From positions 1-64,000 of the forward strand of contig NZ_JAKNBL010000003.1 in assembly GCF_022410535.1 (NCBI RefSeq): 64,000 nucleotides of DNA, in the 5' to 3' direction. The position numbers and the translations under genes are program-made. Below are positions 51,182 through 59,325 of the stretch, in pieces. The number at the start of each line of letters is the position of its first letter. The stretch's first letter is position 1. Below the pieces are notes generated by a model. It had not been told where the DNA came from. It worked only from the letters and a program-made list of their open reading frames with translations, and ran no database searches. This DNA is from Pelotomaculum terephthalicicum JT. Lineage in GTDB: Bacteria; Bacillota; Desulfotomaculia; Desulfotomaculales; Pelotomaculaceae.

Positions 51182-52261
51182 TTAATTTTTTGCAGGCAAT
51201 TTAAAGTTACCCGCTAGGTACGCGTTGTCCGAGTGGCCATAACCCCTGCCGACGCGGCGGCCGGCTTTTTCCACTATTTTCACCGCCTTGGCGTAGCTTT
51301 CCTCCGGGGTGTCGGACAACCCGGGCTTGCCCGGGTATATCTGGTAGTCTGCCTTGTAGGCGGCCGGCGTCATATTCGGCATAATCACGTTCGCCCCGCA
51401 CCGCAGCGCCTTATCCCTGCCGCTCGGGTCAATTGTACCGGCGGCCGTGGTGGCGGGCATGTGTACACGGGGCAGCGCGAGCCGGGCGGCGGCCAGTGTT
51501 TTTAAGGTCAGCGCCAGTTTCCCGCCAGGGCATTCTCCCAGGGGAGTTTGACTGTTTGGGACAAACGGCCCGATACCGGCCATTTCCACCCCGGTTTCGC
51601 GCATCAAAAGGATGTCTCCGGCTAAAGTTTCCACAGTCTGCCCGGGCAGTCCGACCATGTTCCCGGAGCCGACCTGAAATCCCAGCTCGCCAAGCCACTT
51701 TAGCCTCTCCACCCGCTCCGCCAGGCTGGTGCCCGGCCGCAGGCCGGCAAACAGTTCCGCGTCGCAAGTTTCGTGCTTGAGCAGGTAGCGGTCGGCGCCC
51801 GCCTCGCGCATTTTTTCGTAGTCTTCCCGCGGCCGGTCGCCGATGGAGAGCGTAACCGCCACGTCCATCTCCTTTTTCAATAAATACACCGTTTCAGCAA
51901 GGATATCCGCCGTATAATAGCTGTCTTCGCCGGACTGGAGCACAATGGTCCGGCAGCCCAACCCGGCGGCCTGGCGGGCGTTATCCAGAATCTCATTCAT
52001 GGTCATCCTGTACCTGGCCAGTTGCCGGTTGTTCCGCCGCAAGCCGCAATAAAGACAATTATTCGCACAGTAGTTGGAGAATTCAATAATACCCCGGATG
52101 TGCACCTCATCACCCATGAACTGTTTGCGAACCTGATCGGCAAGGCTAAAAAGAGCGGCGCTTTCTTCCTCATCAGCATCAATCAAAACAACCAGCTCTT
52201 CCTTTGACAGCTCCTTTAAATCACCGGCTTTTTTCAGCGCTTCACAAAATTCCGTTCTCAT
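51182..52261 (-). CDS. hydE: [FeFe]-hydrogenase maturase HydE (radical SAM)
   Basis: HydE processes the Fe(CO)2(CN)-cysteine synthon made by HydG. The ~359-residue protein carries the radical-SAM motif CANNCLYC (~60) and conserved segments TIVLQSGEDSYYT, GADRYLLKHETCD and GPFVPNSQTPLGECPGG. The ATG at 52261, with GGAG upstream, is better placed than a GTG three codons before. It lies about 100 bases downstream of hydF. Confidence 0.95.
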   Translation of the reverse strand: MRTEFCEALKKAGDLKELSKEELVVLIDADEEESAALFSLADQVRKQFMGDEVHIRGIIEFSNYCANNCLYCGLRRNNRQLARYRMTMNEILDNARQAAGLGCRTIVLQSGEDSYYTADILAETVYLLKKEMDVAVTLSIGDRPREDYEKMREAGADRYLLKHETCDAELFAGLRPGTSLAERVERLKWLGELGFQVGSGNMVGLPGQTVETLAGDILLMRETGVEMAGIGPFVPNSQTPLGECPGGKLALTLKTLAAARLALPRVHMPATTAAGTIDPSGRDKALRCGANVIMPNMTPAAYKADYQIYPGKPGLSDTPEESYAKAVKIVEKAGRRVGRGYGHSDNAYLAGNFKLPAKN

Positions 52262-52363
52262 CCGCTCCACTCCAGTGACACATTGATAACCCCCGCACGG
52301 TAGAACAAATTCGCACGCGGCGACTTGCGGAAAGTCAGCACGGGCTCATGTACGGCCCCGTTG

Positions 52364-53596
52364 CTACCCTTCCAACAGCCGGCCGGCGGCAGGGAAAGGA
52401 GTAAGCGCCCGTTTTAAAATGCCGTGCAGGTAGGCGATTAAAACACCGTAATTTACCATGGGCACCCCGGCCCCGGCAGCTTCCGCCATTCTATGCAGCA
52501 TCTGCCTGCGGTTTATCATACACGCGCCGCAGTGGACAATTAGTTGATACTGGTTTAAATCCTCCGGCATTTCGATCCCGCTGGCCCAGTCAAAATGAAG
52601 TTCGCCGCCCACCCGCTGGCGCAGCCAGCGGGGAATCTTCACCGTGCCGATATCGTCGGCCACACGGTGGTGCGTGCAGGCTTCCGCGATCAGGACCCGG
52701 TCTCCCGGCTTCAACCGTTCCACCGCCCGCACTCCCGCCACCAGGGCCTCCAGGTTGCCTTTATGGCGGGCAAAAAGAATGGAAAAAGAGGTCAGCATGA
52801 TGTCCCCGGGGGTGTCGGCGTCCGCCTTCAAAAAGGCCTGCGAATCGGTGACCACCAGCTTGGGCTTACGGTTCAGGTCCTGGAGCGCCTGCTTTAATTC
52901 CCGCTCTTTCACTACAACGGCGCAGGCATCGTTGTCGAGGATGTCCCGGATGGTCTGCACCTGGGGGAGAATCAGCCTGCCCTTGGGAGCCGCCAGGTCA
53001 ATCGGCACCACTAAAACCACGGTGTCGCCAGGGTTGATCAAATCGCCGATAATCGTCGGGGAAGCCCATTCCTTGGGCGCCGACTTGATTATTTCTTTTT
53101 TCAAATCTTCAATGCCCTGCCGGGTCACCGAACTAACCGTCACCATCCGGATACCCAGCTTTTCGCTTAATTCCTCCGGCGTTAGCTCAGGATTAAGGTC
53201 GACCTTGTTCAATACCCCGATTACAGGCACGCCCTGTTCCCTGGCTTTGCCGACAAGACTTGACTCATAACCGCCCGCGTCCTGTTCCGGATCAACAACC
53301 AGCAGCATTAAATCCGCTTTATCAAGCACATCTATCGTCTTTTTTACCCTTAACTCACCAAGTTCCCCCAAATCGTCTATGCCGGCCGTGTCAATAAGCA
53401 CCACCGGCCCGACAGGCAAAATTTCCATTGACTTATAGACCGGATCGGTAGTGGTGCCGGGCACATCTGACACAATGGCGATCGTCTGGTTGGTCAGGGC
53501 GTTGATCAGACTTGATTTACCTGCGTTGCGCCTGCCGAAAATGGCGATGTGCAGCCTCTCGCCGCGCGGCGTCTCATTCAGTCCTCCCGCAGTCAT
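52364..53596 (-). CDS. hydF: [FeFe]-hydrogenase maturation GTPase/scaffold HydF
   Basis: HydF assembles the 2Fe precursor and passes it to the hydrogenase. The N-terminal GTPase has G1 GRRNAGKSS, G3 DTAG and G4 NKVD. A dimerisation domain follows. The C-terminal cluster-binding domain shows EACTHHR and, ~50 residues later, VHCGACMINRR, the expected CxH...HCxxC ligand set. I start at the ATG at 53596 (~410 residues), ten bases after GGAGG. It begins five bases downstream of aspA, indicating tight cotranscription. Confidence 0.95.
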   Translation of the reverse strand: MTAGGLNETPRGERLHIAIFGRRNAGKSSLINALTNQTIAIVSDVPGTTTDPVYKSMEILPVGPVVLIDTAGIDDLGELGELRVKKTIDVLDKADLMLLVVDPEQDAGGYESSLVGKAREQGVPVIGVLNKVDLNPELTPEELSEKLGIRMVTVSSVTRQGIEDLKKEIIKSAPKEWASPTIIGDLINPGDTVVLVVPIDLAAPKGRLILPQVQTIRDILDNDACAVVVKERELKQALQDLNRKPKLVVTDSQAFLKADADTPGDIMLTSFSILFARHKGNLEALVAGVRAVERLKPGDRVLIAEACTHHRVADDIGTVKIPRWLRQRVGGELHFDWASGIEMPEDLNQYQLIVHCGACMINRRQMLHRMAEAAGAGVPMVNYGVLIAYLHGILKRALTPFPAAGRLLEG

Positions 53597-53601
53597 GCAG
53601 T

Positions 53602-55020
53602 TCAACCCTCCTTTTTCAAACGCCTGGATCCGGCCACACCCGGCCTGGTCAATTCACCAGGGGCAAGGATTTCTTCCAGGTCTTTTTCGGTTAACAGGCC
53701 GGAATCAAGGACTACTTCTCTCAGCCGTTTCTTCTTTAGCGTGGCTTCCCGCACCATAAGCGCGGCCGAATCATATCCCAGGTGCGGCGTCAGGGCGGTG
53801 ATAAAGGCGTGGCTTTCCTCCAGCCAGCGCCGGCACCTGGCCTCGTCAGCCTTAATTCCCTTGATGCACTTCGCATTAAAAATGTTCACCGCATTGTTCA
53901 ATATTTCCAGGGACTGCAACAGGTTATGCGCGATGAGAGGCAGAAAAGCGTTTAATTCCAGTTGGCCGGCGGACGCGGCATAAGCAATCACCTGGTCGTT
54001 TCCCATTACCTGGCAGGAGATCTGGGTCACCATTTCCGTCATTACCGGATTGACCTTGCCCGGCATAATGGAGGAACCCGCCTGCATTTCCGGCAGGTTG
54101 ATCTCGGCCAGACCGCCCAGCGGGCCGGAAGAAAGCAGTCTGAGGTCCCCGGCGATTTTAGCCAGATTGACCGCGCACGCTTTCAGGAGGCCGGAGACCT
54201 CAACAAAAACATCGGCGTTCTGGGTCAGGTCAACGGTATTCTCCGACCTGGCCAGCCCGTATCCCGTGAGCATCCTCAATTCCTCAACGACCTTAAATAT
54301 ATAGTTCAAATCAGCGTTCAGGCCGGTACCCACCGCCGTTCCCCCCAGGTTGACCTGGCGCAGCCGCTCCTCCACTTTATACAGCCGCCAGCGATCCCTG
54401 GCGACTGCCTCGGCGTAAGCGCCGAATTCCTGGCCCAGCGTCACAGGCACCGCGTCCTGCATTTCCGTGCGTCCCAGCTTGAGGATGCCGGCAAACTCCG
54501 CCTCCTTCTCCTGGAGGGCTGTTTGCAGGCCGGCGAGAGAATCGCTCAACTCCAGCACCATGCCGATTGCCGCTACCCGCAGGGCGGTGGAAAAAACATC
54601 GTTGGTGGACTGAGAAAGGTTCACGTGCTTCAGCGGGTGCACCAGATGGTAATCTCCCTTGCTGCCTCCGATTATTTCTATGGCCCGGTTGGCGATTACC
54701 TCGTTTACATTCATGTTGACAGAAGTGCCGGCGCCGCCCTGAAACGGGTCTACGATAAACTGGTCAATCAGACCGCCGGCGGCCACTTCGGCCGCGGCGG
54801 CTGCCACGGCCTCTCCAATTTCCCGGTCCAAAAGCCCGGCGCCGATATTGGCCTGGGCCGCAGCCTGCTTAACCTGAGCCATTGCCCGGATCAAAACCGG
54901 GTGCGCTTTCATGCCGGAAACCGGAAAGTTGCCCGCCGACCTTACGGCATGGATACCGTAGTAAGCGTCCCGCGGCACTTTCATTTCCCCCAGCAGGTCT
55001 TTTTCGATACGGTATGGCAT
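53602..55020 (-). CDS. aspA: Aspartate ammonia-lyase
   Basis: This aspartase converts L-aspartate to fumarate and ammonia. The ~472-residue protein has the fumarase/aspartase signature GSSIMPGKVNP, and the aspartase pattern GTSVNMNVNEVIANRA and HVNLSQSTNDVFSTALR. The start is MPYRIEKDLLGEMKVPRDAYYGI, read in parts. The ATG at 55020 has GGAGG five bases upstream. It sits inside the hyd operon, between the TM1266-like regulator and hydF. A supply of ammonia for H-cluster ligand synthesis is a plausible reason, which is inference. Confidence 0.92.
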   Translation of the reverse strand: MPYRIEKDLLGEMKVPRDAYYGIHAVRSAGNFPVSGMKAHPVLIRAMAQVKQAAAQANIGAGLLDREIGEAVAAAAAEVAAGGLIDQFIVDPFQGGAGTSVNMNVNEVIANRAIEIIGGSKGDYHLVHPLKHVNLSQSTNDVFSTALRVAAIGMVLELSDSLAGLQTALQEKEAEFAGILKLGRTEMQDAVPVTLGQEFGAYAEAVARDRWRLYKVEERLRQVNLGGTAVGTGLNADLNYIFKVVEELRMLTGYGLARSENTVDLTQNADVFVEVSGLLKACAVNLAKIAGDLRLLSSGPLGGLAEINLPEMQAGSSIMPGKVNPVMTEMVTQISCQVMGNDQVIAYAASAGQLELNAFLPLIAHNLLQSLEILNNAVNIFNAKCIKGIKADEARCRRWLEESHAFITALTPHLGYDSAALMVREATLKKKRLREVVLDSGLLTEKDLEEILAPGELTRPGVAGSRRLKKEG

Positions 55021-55032
55021 GGCAACCTCCAT

Positions 55033-55302
55033 TTATTTTTCCGCTGGTTTTTTCTTAACCAATGCCGATTTCACCTGAACCCCCATAATACCGCCCAGTT
55101 TTCCGGTCATGGCGCCAATTTCGTCAGTCGTGCCGTCAATAATCAGGGAAATCACGGAAAGATTCCGCTCCCGGTAAGGCACTCCCATTCGCCCGACAAT
55201 TATTTCGGCGTGCTCGCTTAAAATGCTGTTGATCTTCCGGGCGGCATTCTCGCGGTCCTCCACCACTATTCCGATAACCCCGATGCGCTCTTCCAAAACC
55301 AT
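55033..55302 (-). CDS. TM1266-type iron-only hydrogenase system regulator
   Basis: This 89-residue ACT-like protein belongs to the small family found with hydEFG (putative iron-only hydrogenase system regulator). Features are ERIGVIGIVVEDRENAARKINSIL and GRMGVPYRERNLSVISLIIDG, a ferredoxin-like beta-alpha-beta repeat. I use the ATG at 55302, six bases after GGAGG. An ATG two codons earlier directly abuts the site. It is first in the operon, upstream of aspA by 12 bases. Confidence 0.9.
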   Translation of the reverse strand: MVLEERIGVIGIVVEDRENAARKINSILSEHAEIIVGRMGVPYRERNLSVISLIIDGTTDEIGAMTGKLGGIMGVQVKSALVKKKPAEK

Positions 55303-55628
55303 CACCATCCTCCTGTGTTCTCTAAGAACAGATTCGCCTTTGACTGCCTTAAGACATATAAACGCCGGCTCATGTGCTGCCCTGCAATCCCCTCAAAAAT
55401 ATAAAGCCCTTTTCCCGCGACCATGCGAAAAAAGGGCTGCTTACTTAAAGCAAATGTACTTTCTCCTTGAGAGCAGGAACTTCCCTTTTTCGCAGAGCTG
55501 AATTTGTAACCCTTAGGTACGGAAAACCCCGTACCCTCAGGCAAATCTATTTTCCAATTTATTTTATCACTACCGGGTCTGAGAATCAATGCTTTTTGTT
55601 CGTCTGCAGCCAGCAATAAGCAGGCTGC
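55303..55628 (-). promoter_or_regulatory. Structured leader upstream of the hyd operon
   Basis: These ~325 bases lie before the hyd operon and contain strong stems on the minus strand. One is GGTACGG-ggtttt-CCGTACC (about 55514-55536), enclosed by a GATTTG/CAAATT pair. Further on is AGCCCTTTT...AAAAGGGCT (about 55405-55437), followed by a U-rich TTATATTTTT. The order (compact fold, then a terminator-like hairpin) resembles an attenuator or riboswitch. I could not match a known class. An open frame of 104 codons across it is probably chance. Confidence 0.45.
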
Positions 55629-56906
55629 TCAAACTTTTCCCTTATTGACGGTTCCGGTTAACCCCTTGTAAAGCGGCAGCTTGCCGGCAAAGGCAATTGA
55701 CCCGATGATACAGAATATTCCGCTTGCCAGCACTGTCTCAGGAGTTCCGATAATATGGGCCAGACTACCGGCCAGCAAGCTGCCGACGGGGGCCATGCCC
55801 ATGAAAGCCATTGTATAAAAACTCATTACCCGGCCGCGTTTTTCGTCGTCCACAATAATTTGCAGCATAGTGTTGCAGGAAGCCATTTGCGTGATCATGC
55901 CGAAACCGGTAATCAGCATTAAAAACATGGACGGCCAAAAAGATTTGGAAAGGGAAAAAAGGACTAAGCCGACTCCAAAAACACCAACAGCGATCGTCAT
56001 ATTCCTGCCCAAACCATGCAACTCTTTTCGCGAAGCCAGGTAAACAGCCCCGATCAAAGCACCTGTTCCGGACGCCCCCATCAAAAAACCGAGGGTGTGC
56101 GCACCTCCGTTCAGTATTTCTTTTGCAAAAACGGGCATTAACACAGTGTATGGCATACCAACCAAACTGACCAGGCCAATGATAAAAATAATGTACCTGA
56201 TCGGTTTATAGCCAAAGGCATAAGCGAATCCCTCCTTCAGTTCATTCAATAAAAGCTCTCTGCCGCCGACTTTTTCTTTTTGTTCGATGCTCATCGCTAA
56301 TAAAGCGATTATCACGGCTATGTAGCTGAGCCCGTTTAGCAAAAAACAAATTCCCTCCCCCACAGTGGCTATCAATATTCCCGCTATGGACGGGCCAACC
56401 AGCCGGGCGCCGTTGAACATTGAGGAATTCAGGGCGATAGCGTTTCCCAGATCCTCTTTCTTGTCGACGATATCCACGACAAATGACTGTCTGGTCGGCA
56501 TATCAAAAGAATTGATCAGGCCAAGAAAAAAGCTTAAAGGAATAATGTGCCATACGGTCACATTACCTGTCAGGACCAGAATAGCTAAAATAAAAGCCTG
56601 GGTCATGGAAAGTGTTTGTGTCACCAACAGAATCCGCCGGCGGTTCAGCCGGTCCGCCAGCACGCCGGCGAACGGCGTCAGAAAGAAGGTCGGGATTTGT
56701 CCGGCAAACCCTACAATGCCGAGTAAAAATGCGGAATTGGTCAGGTCGTATACCAGCCAGCTCATGGCGATATTCTGAATCCAGGTGCCCACCAGCGAGA
56801 TTCCCTGCCCGCCGAAGAAAAGGCGGTAATTTCGATAGCGGAAGGAACGAAACGTGAATTTGAGACCGCTGGTATTGTTATCAGGCTTGCGCTTAATAGA
56901 ACTCAT
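55629..56906 (-). CDS. MFS transporter (MFS_3/EntS-like exporter)
   Basis: This 425-residue integral membrane exporter has about 12 membrane segments. N-terminal features of this family are FRSFRYRNYRLFFGGQGISLVGTWIQNIAMSWLVYDLT (read in parts), then GVLADRLNRRRILLVTQ (motif A) and the FDMPTRQSFVVDIVDKKEDLGNAIALNS segment, typical of the EntS-like group. Substrates of related proteins include siderophores and macrolides; none can be assigned here. It ends about 320 bases before the hyd operon and is on the same strand. Confidence 0.9.
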   Translation of the reverse strand: MSSIKRKPDNNTSGLKFTFRSFRYRNYRLFFGGQGISLVGTWIQNIAMSWLVYDLTNSAFLLGIVGFAGQIPTFFLTPFAGVLADRLNRRRILLVTQTLSMTQAFILAILVLTGNVTVWHIIPLSFFLGLINSFDMPTRQSFVVDIVDKKEDLGNAIALNSSMFNGARLVGPSIAGILIATVGEGICFLLNGLSYIAVIIALLAMSIEQKEKVGGRELLLNELKEGFAYAFGYKPIRYIIFIIGLVSLVGMPYTVLMPVFAKEILNGGAHTLGFLMGASGTGALIGAVYLASRKELHGLGRNMTIAVGVFGVGLVLFSLSKSFWPSMFLMLITGFGMITQMASCNTMLQIIVDDEKRGRVMSFYTMAFMGMAPVGSLLAGSLAHIIGTPETVLASGIFCIIGSIAFAGKLPLYKGLTGTVNKGKV

Positions 56907-56988
56907 CTAATTATTTTATCCCCCGTTTGCTTATATAAAACTTTAATCTTTATAACGGATTAATTAGTTATAAATTTGTGTAAAGATT

Positions 56989-58569
56989 TTAATTTTCCGC
57001 GCAAATTACTTCCACCAGGGCTGGTTTTCCCAAATTTAATGCGGTTCTCATTGTGTTTTGGATATCCGCCGGGTCTTCAATACGATAGCCTGCAGCACCG
57101 CATGACTTTGCGTATTGAACAAAATCAGGCACTGTTAATTCGTGTCCAAAAGGAATTAACCCTTCGGCGAGCATTTTATTCTTCTCTATGCTGTAAACAT
57201 GATTTTTAACAATTATAACGCAAATATCCAAACTGTAGCGCACACAAGTTAGAAGCTCACTCATGGAAGTAATAAAACCGCCGTCCCCGGCTATTGCTAT
57301 CACCGGCTCTTCCGGGCGGGCGAATTTTGCCCCGATGGCGGCGGGCAGGCCGCAGCCGATACTGCGCCACCGGCCGGAAAGCAAAATCTCTTGTTGTCCC
57401 CCCTGAAAGCCCAAATTGAACCAATGAGTAAATTCACCTATGTCAAGGGCAATAATTGCCTCGCCAGGCATTATATCATTAAGAACCGTCATCAGTTTTA
57501 AGGGGCTGATTGGCCTGGTGTTGTTCACTGATTCTGCTGCCAACTCCTGCCTTCTGCTTTGTACCAACCCCTTAATTTCCTCCAGCCAATCCCGGTTAAA
57601 GCTATGCCCCTCCAGTCTTTGAAGCAAATTCTCCAAAATCAAACCGGTATCCCCGCTAATACTCTCAACGGTATTTTGATAAATATTTTCGAAACGATCA
57701 TTTATTTGGATAACTTTTGTGTCTTGAGGAATGAATTCCCGCTCATAAGAAGCGGCTCCAATAATGATGATACAGTCTGCCTCGTGAAGAACCGGGGGAA
57801 GGTAGGCTTTTCCTATTCCTCCTAAATTCAGCTCATGCCTGCCGGCAATTTTGCCGTTGGCCTCCCTGGCGACTATTAATCCCGCGCCTAGCTGATCAAC
57901 CAGTTTCACTACGTAATCTTTAACTGTTTTTGCCGTTCGTCCCGCGATAATAAGCGGCCTTTGAGCCCCCTGGACAACCTTTAAGAGGTTATCCAGGCTG
58001 CCTGAAACAAACGGTGTTGTATTTATTTCCACGAAACTAACGGGCACGGTTTCAATAGATGCAGCTCCGGCAAACACATCTTTGGGAACTGATATATGCG
58101 CGGCTGAATTATTTAATTTAGCGGTTCGCGTGGCTGCGACAAGCATACTTAACACTGACCCCGGTTTAACGGCGATGTTGGTTTGTGCTGCAAAGATATT
58201 AAACAAAGCCTGCTGATCAAAATATTGTTTTGCCCCGGCGCCGATTTTTTTTAATTCCACTTGACCGGTAATGGCTAAAACAGGACTTCCATCCATGAAG
58301 GCATCCGCCAGGCCGTTTAAAAGGCTCACTGCACCCGGCCCCGCGCCGGCGGCGCATACGGCCAGCCTGCCGGTTAATCTGGCTTCATAAGCAGCCATGA
58401 AGGCGGCATGAACCTCCCGGGTAACGGCGATAAATTTAATTCTATCCTGGCGGGTCACTGCGTCCAGCAAGGGGAATATCGCATCTCCAAGCACGCCATA
58501 GATTCTTTCCACACCCCATTCAGCCAGTTGGGCTAAGATCAAATCAGCAACATTGCCATTAATATGCAT
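56989..58569 (-). CDS. ThDP-dependent enzyme, pyruvate oxidase/acetolactate synthase-like
   Basis: This 526-residue thiamine diphosphate enzyme has the three-domain decarboxylase layout. The N-terminal PYR domain contains the cofactor-activating Glu in AVTREVHAAFMAAYEARLTG, and the central domain reads RPLIIAGRTAKTVKDYVV. The C-terminal PP domain has the GDGGFITSMSELLTCVRY...VKNHVYS ThDP motif (GDG to N). Closest by pattern are pyruvate oxidase and catabolic acetolactate synthase. Without FAD-site evidence I cannot choose between them. It stands alone and is divergent from the Coat-F-like genes. Confidence 0.82.
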   Translation of the reverse strand: MHINGNVADLILAQLAEWGVERIYGVLGDAIFPLLDAVTRQDRIKFIAVTREVHAAFMAAYEARLTGRLAVCAAGAGPGAVSLLNGLADAFMDGSPVLAITGQVELKKIGAGAKQYFDQQALFNIFAAQTNIAVKPGSVLSMLVAATRTAKLNNSAAHISVPKDVFAGAASIETVPVSFVEINTTPFVSGSLDNLLKVVQGAQRPLIIAGRTAKTVKDYVVKLVDQLGAGLIVAREANGKIAGRHELNLGGIGKAYLPPVLHEADCIIIIGAASYEREFIPQDTKVIQINDRFENIYQNTVESISGDTGLILENLLQRLEGHSFNRDWLEEIKGLVQSRRQELAAESVNNTRPISPLKLMTVLNDIMPGEAIIALDIGEFTHWFNLGFQGGQQEILLSGRWRSIGCGLPAAIGAKFARPEEPVIAIAGDGGFITSMSELLTCVRYSLDICVIIVKNHVYSIEKNKMLAEGLIPFGHELTVPDFVQYAKSCGAAGYRIEDPADIQNTMRTALNLGKPALVEVICAEN

Positions 58570-58679
58570 CCTGACAGCCCTTTCGTTTCATTATATATAT
58601 TTTTTCTCAGTATTAATGAAAAATTCAGGATATAGAAAAGAAACCGGGGAAAAATAAAAAAAAGTCAGGAGGGGAAAAA

Positions 58680-58904
58680 ATGGAGCAGCTAACCCAGATG
58701 GAATTGCTACAGCTTGAGGAATTATTGAGAGCGGAAGAACTGGCGGTGAAAAAGAGTGAATTTTTCGCGGACAACTGCCAAGACGCGGATTTAAAGAAAA
58801 TTTTTCAAGAAAGCAGCAGAGTTCACCAGGGACACCTGGATGGGCTTCTTGGGCAGCTACGCAGCTTAAACGGTAAAACAGCGACAGGGGGCTCACTAAT
58901 ATGA
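58680..58904 (+). CDS. Small spore-coat-like helical protein
   Basis: This 74-residue all-helical protein (QMELLQLEELLRAEELAVKKSE, ADLKKIFQESSRVHQGHLDGLL, read in parts) reads like the first helical pair of a ferritin-like or CotF-type bundle. The GGAGGGG ribosome-binding site lies just before the ATG at 58680. Its stop overlaps the start of the next gene (ATGA), and the two products together would make a four-helix bundle. Function in the spore coat is inferred from the partner. Confidence 0.7.
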   Translation: MEQLTQMELLQLEELLRAEELAVKKSEFFADNCQDADLKKIFQESSRVHQGHLDGLLGQLRSLNGKTATGGSLI

Positions 58905-59215
58905 TGCCGCGCACAAGAAAAGGAGATGATTTGCTGGTGACTCTTGACGACAGGGACATGATCACAGACGCTTTGTTCATGCAGAAGCAGCTTATTGACA
59001 CTTACATGACGGCTGAGCGTGAGTCCGCAAACAGTCACTTAAGAGAAGCGCTGCATGATTTTCACCAGGAGGAAGAAAACCTGCATACGAAAATATTTCA
59101 CAGCATGCACCAGCGGGGCTGGTATAAGACCCCGGTAGCCGGTCAGCAGGCTATTGAAAACGCTATTATTAACTGGGAGCAAAAACTGGTGAAACAACCG
59201 GAGCTGAGAGCGTAG
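58901..59215 (+). CDS. Coat F domain spore coat protein
   Basis: This 104-residue protein matches the Coat_F family pattern: DRDMITDALFMQKQLIDTYM, then HLREALHDFHQEEENLHTKIFHSMHQRGWYKT, read in parts. The ending IFHSMHQRGWY is the hallmark. Such proteins are embedded in the spore coat. It overlaps the 74-residue gene by four bases. About 110 bases separate its stop from the next gene. Confidence 0.85.
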   Translation: MMPRTRKGDDLLVTLDDRDMITDALFMQKQLIDTYMTAERESANSHLREALHDFHQEEENLHTKIFHSMHQRGWYKTPVAGQQAIENAIINWEQKLVKQPELRA

Positions 59216-59325
59216 CAGACCTCTTAATGATACCCCGTCAGACGATAATAAGTCCGACGCGCTAAAAACGTCTGCCGGAAAAACGAAGCCATTACGCAAA
59301 ATACCCAAAGGGCAGGTGATCTTTT

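Noticed and set aside
53962-55221. 419-codon plus-strand frame opposite aspA
   Set aside because: It is the mirror of a clear aspartase gene and encodes no recognisable protein; such shadows are expected in GC-rich genes.
55302-55616. 104-codon minus-strand frame between the MFS gene and the hyd operon
   Set aside because: It overlaps strong RNA hairpins, has odd composition and no domain, and runs into the start of the TM1266-like gene. I treat the region as a leader.
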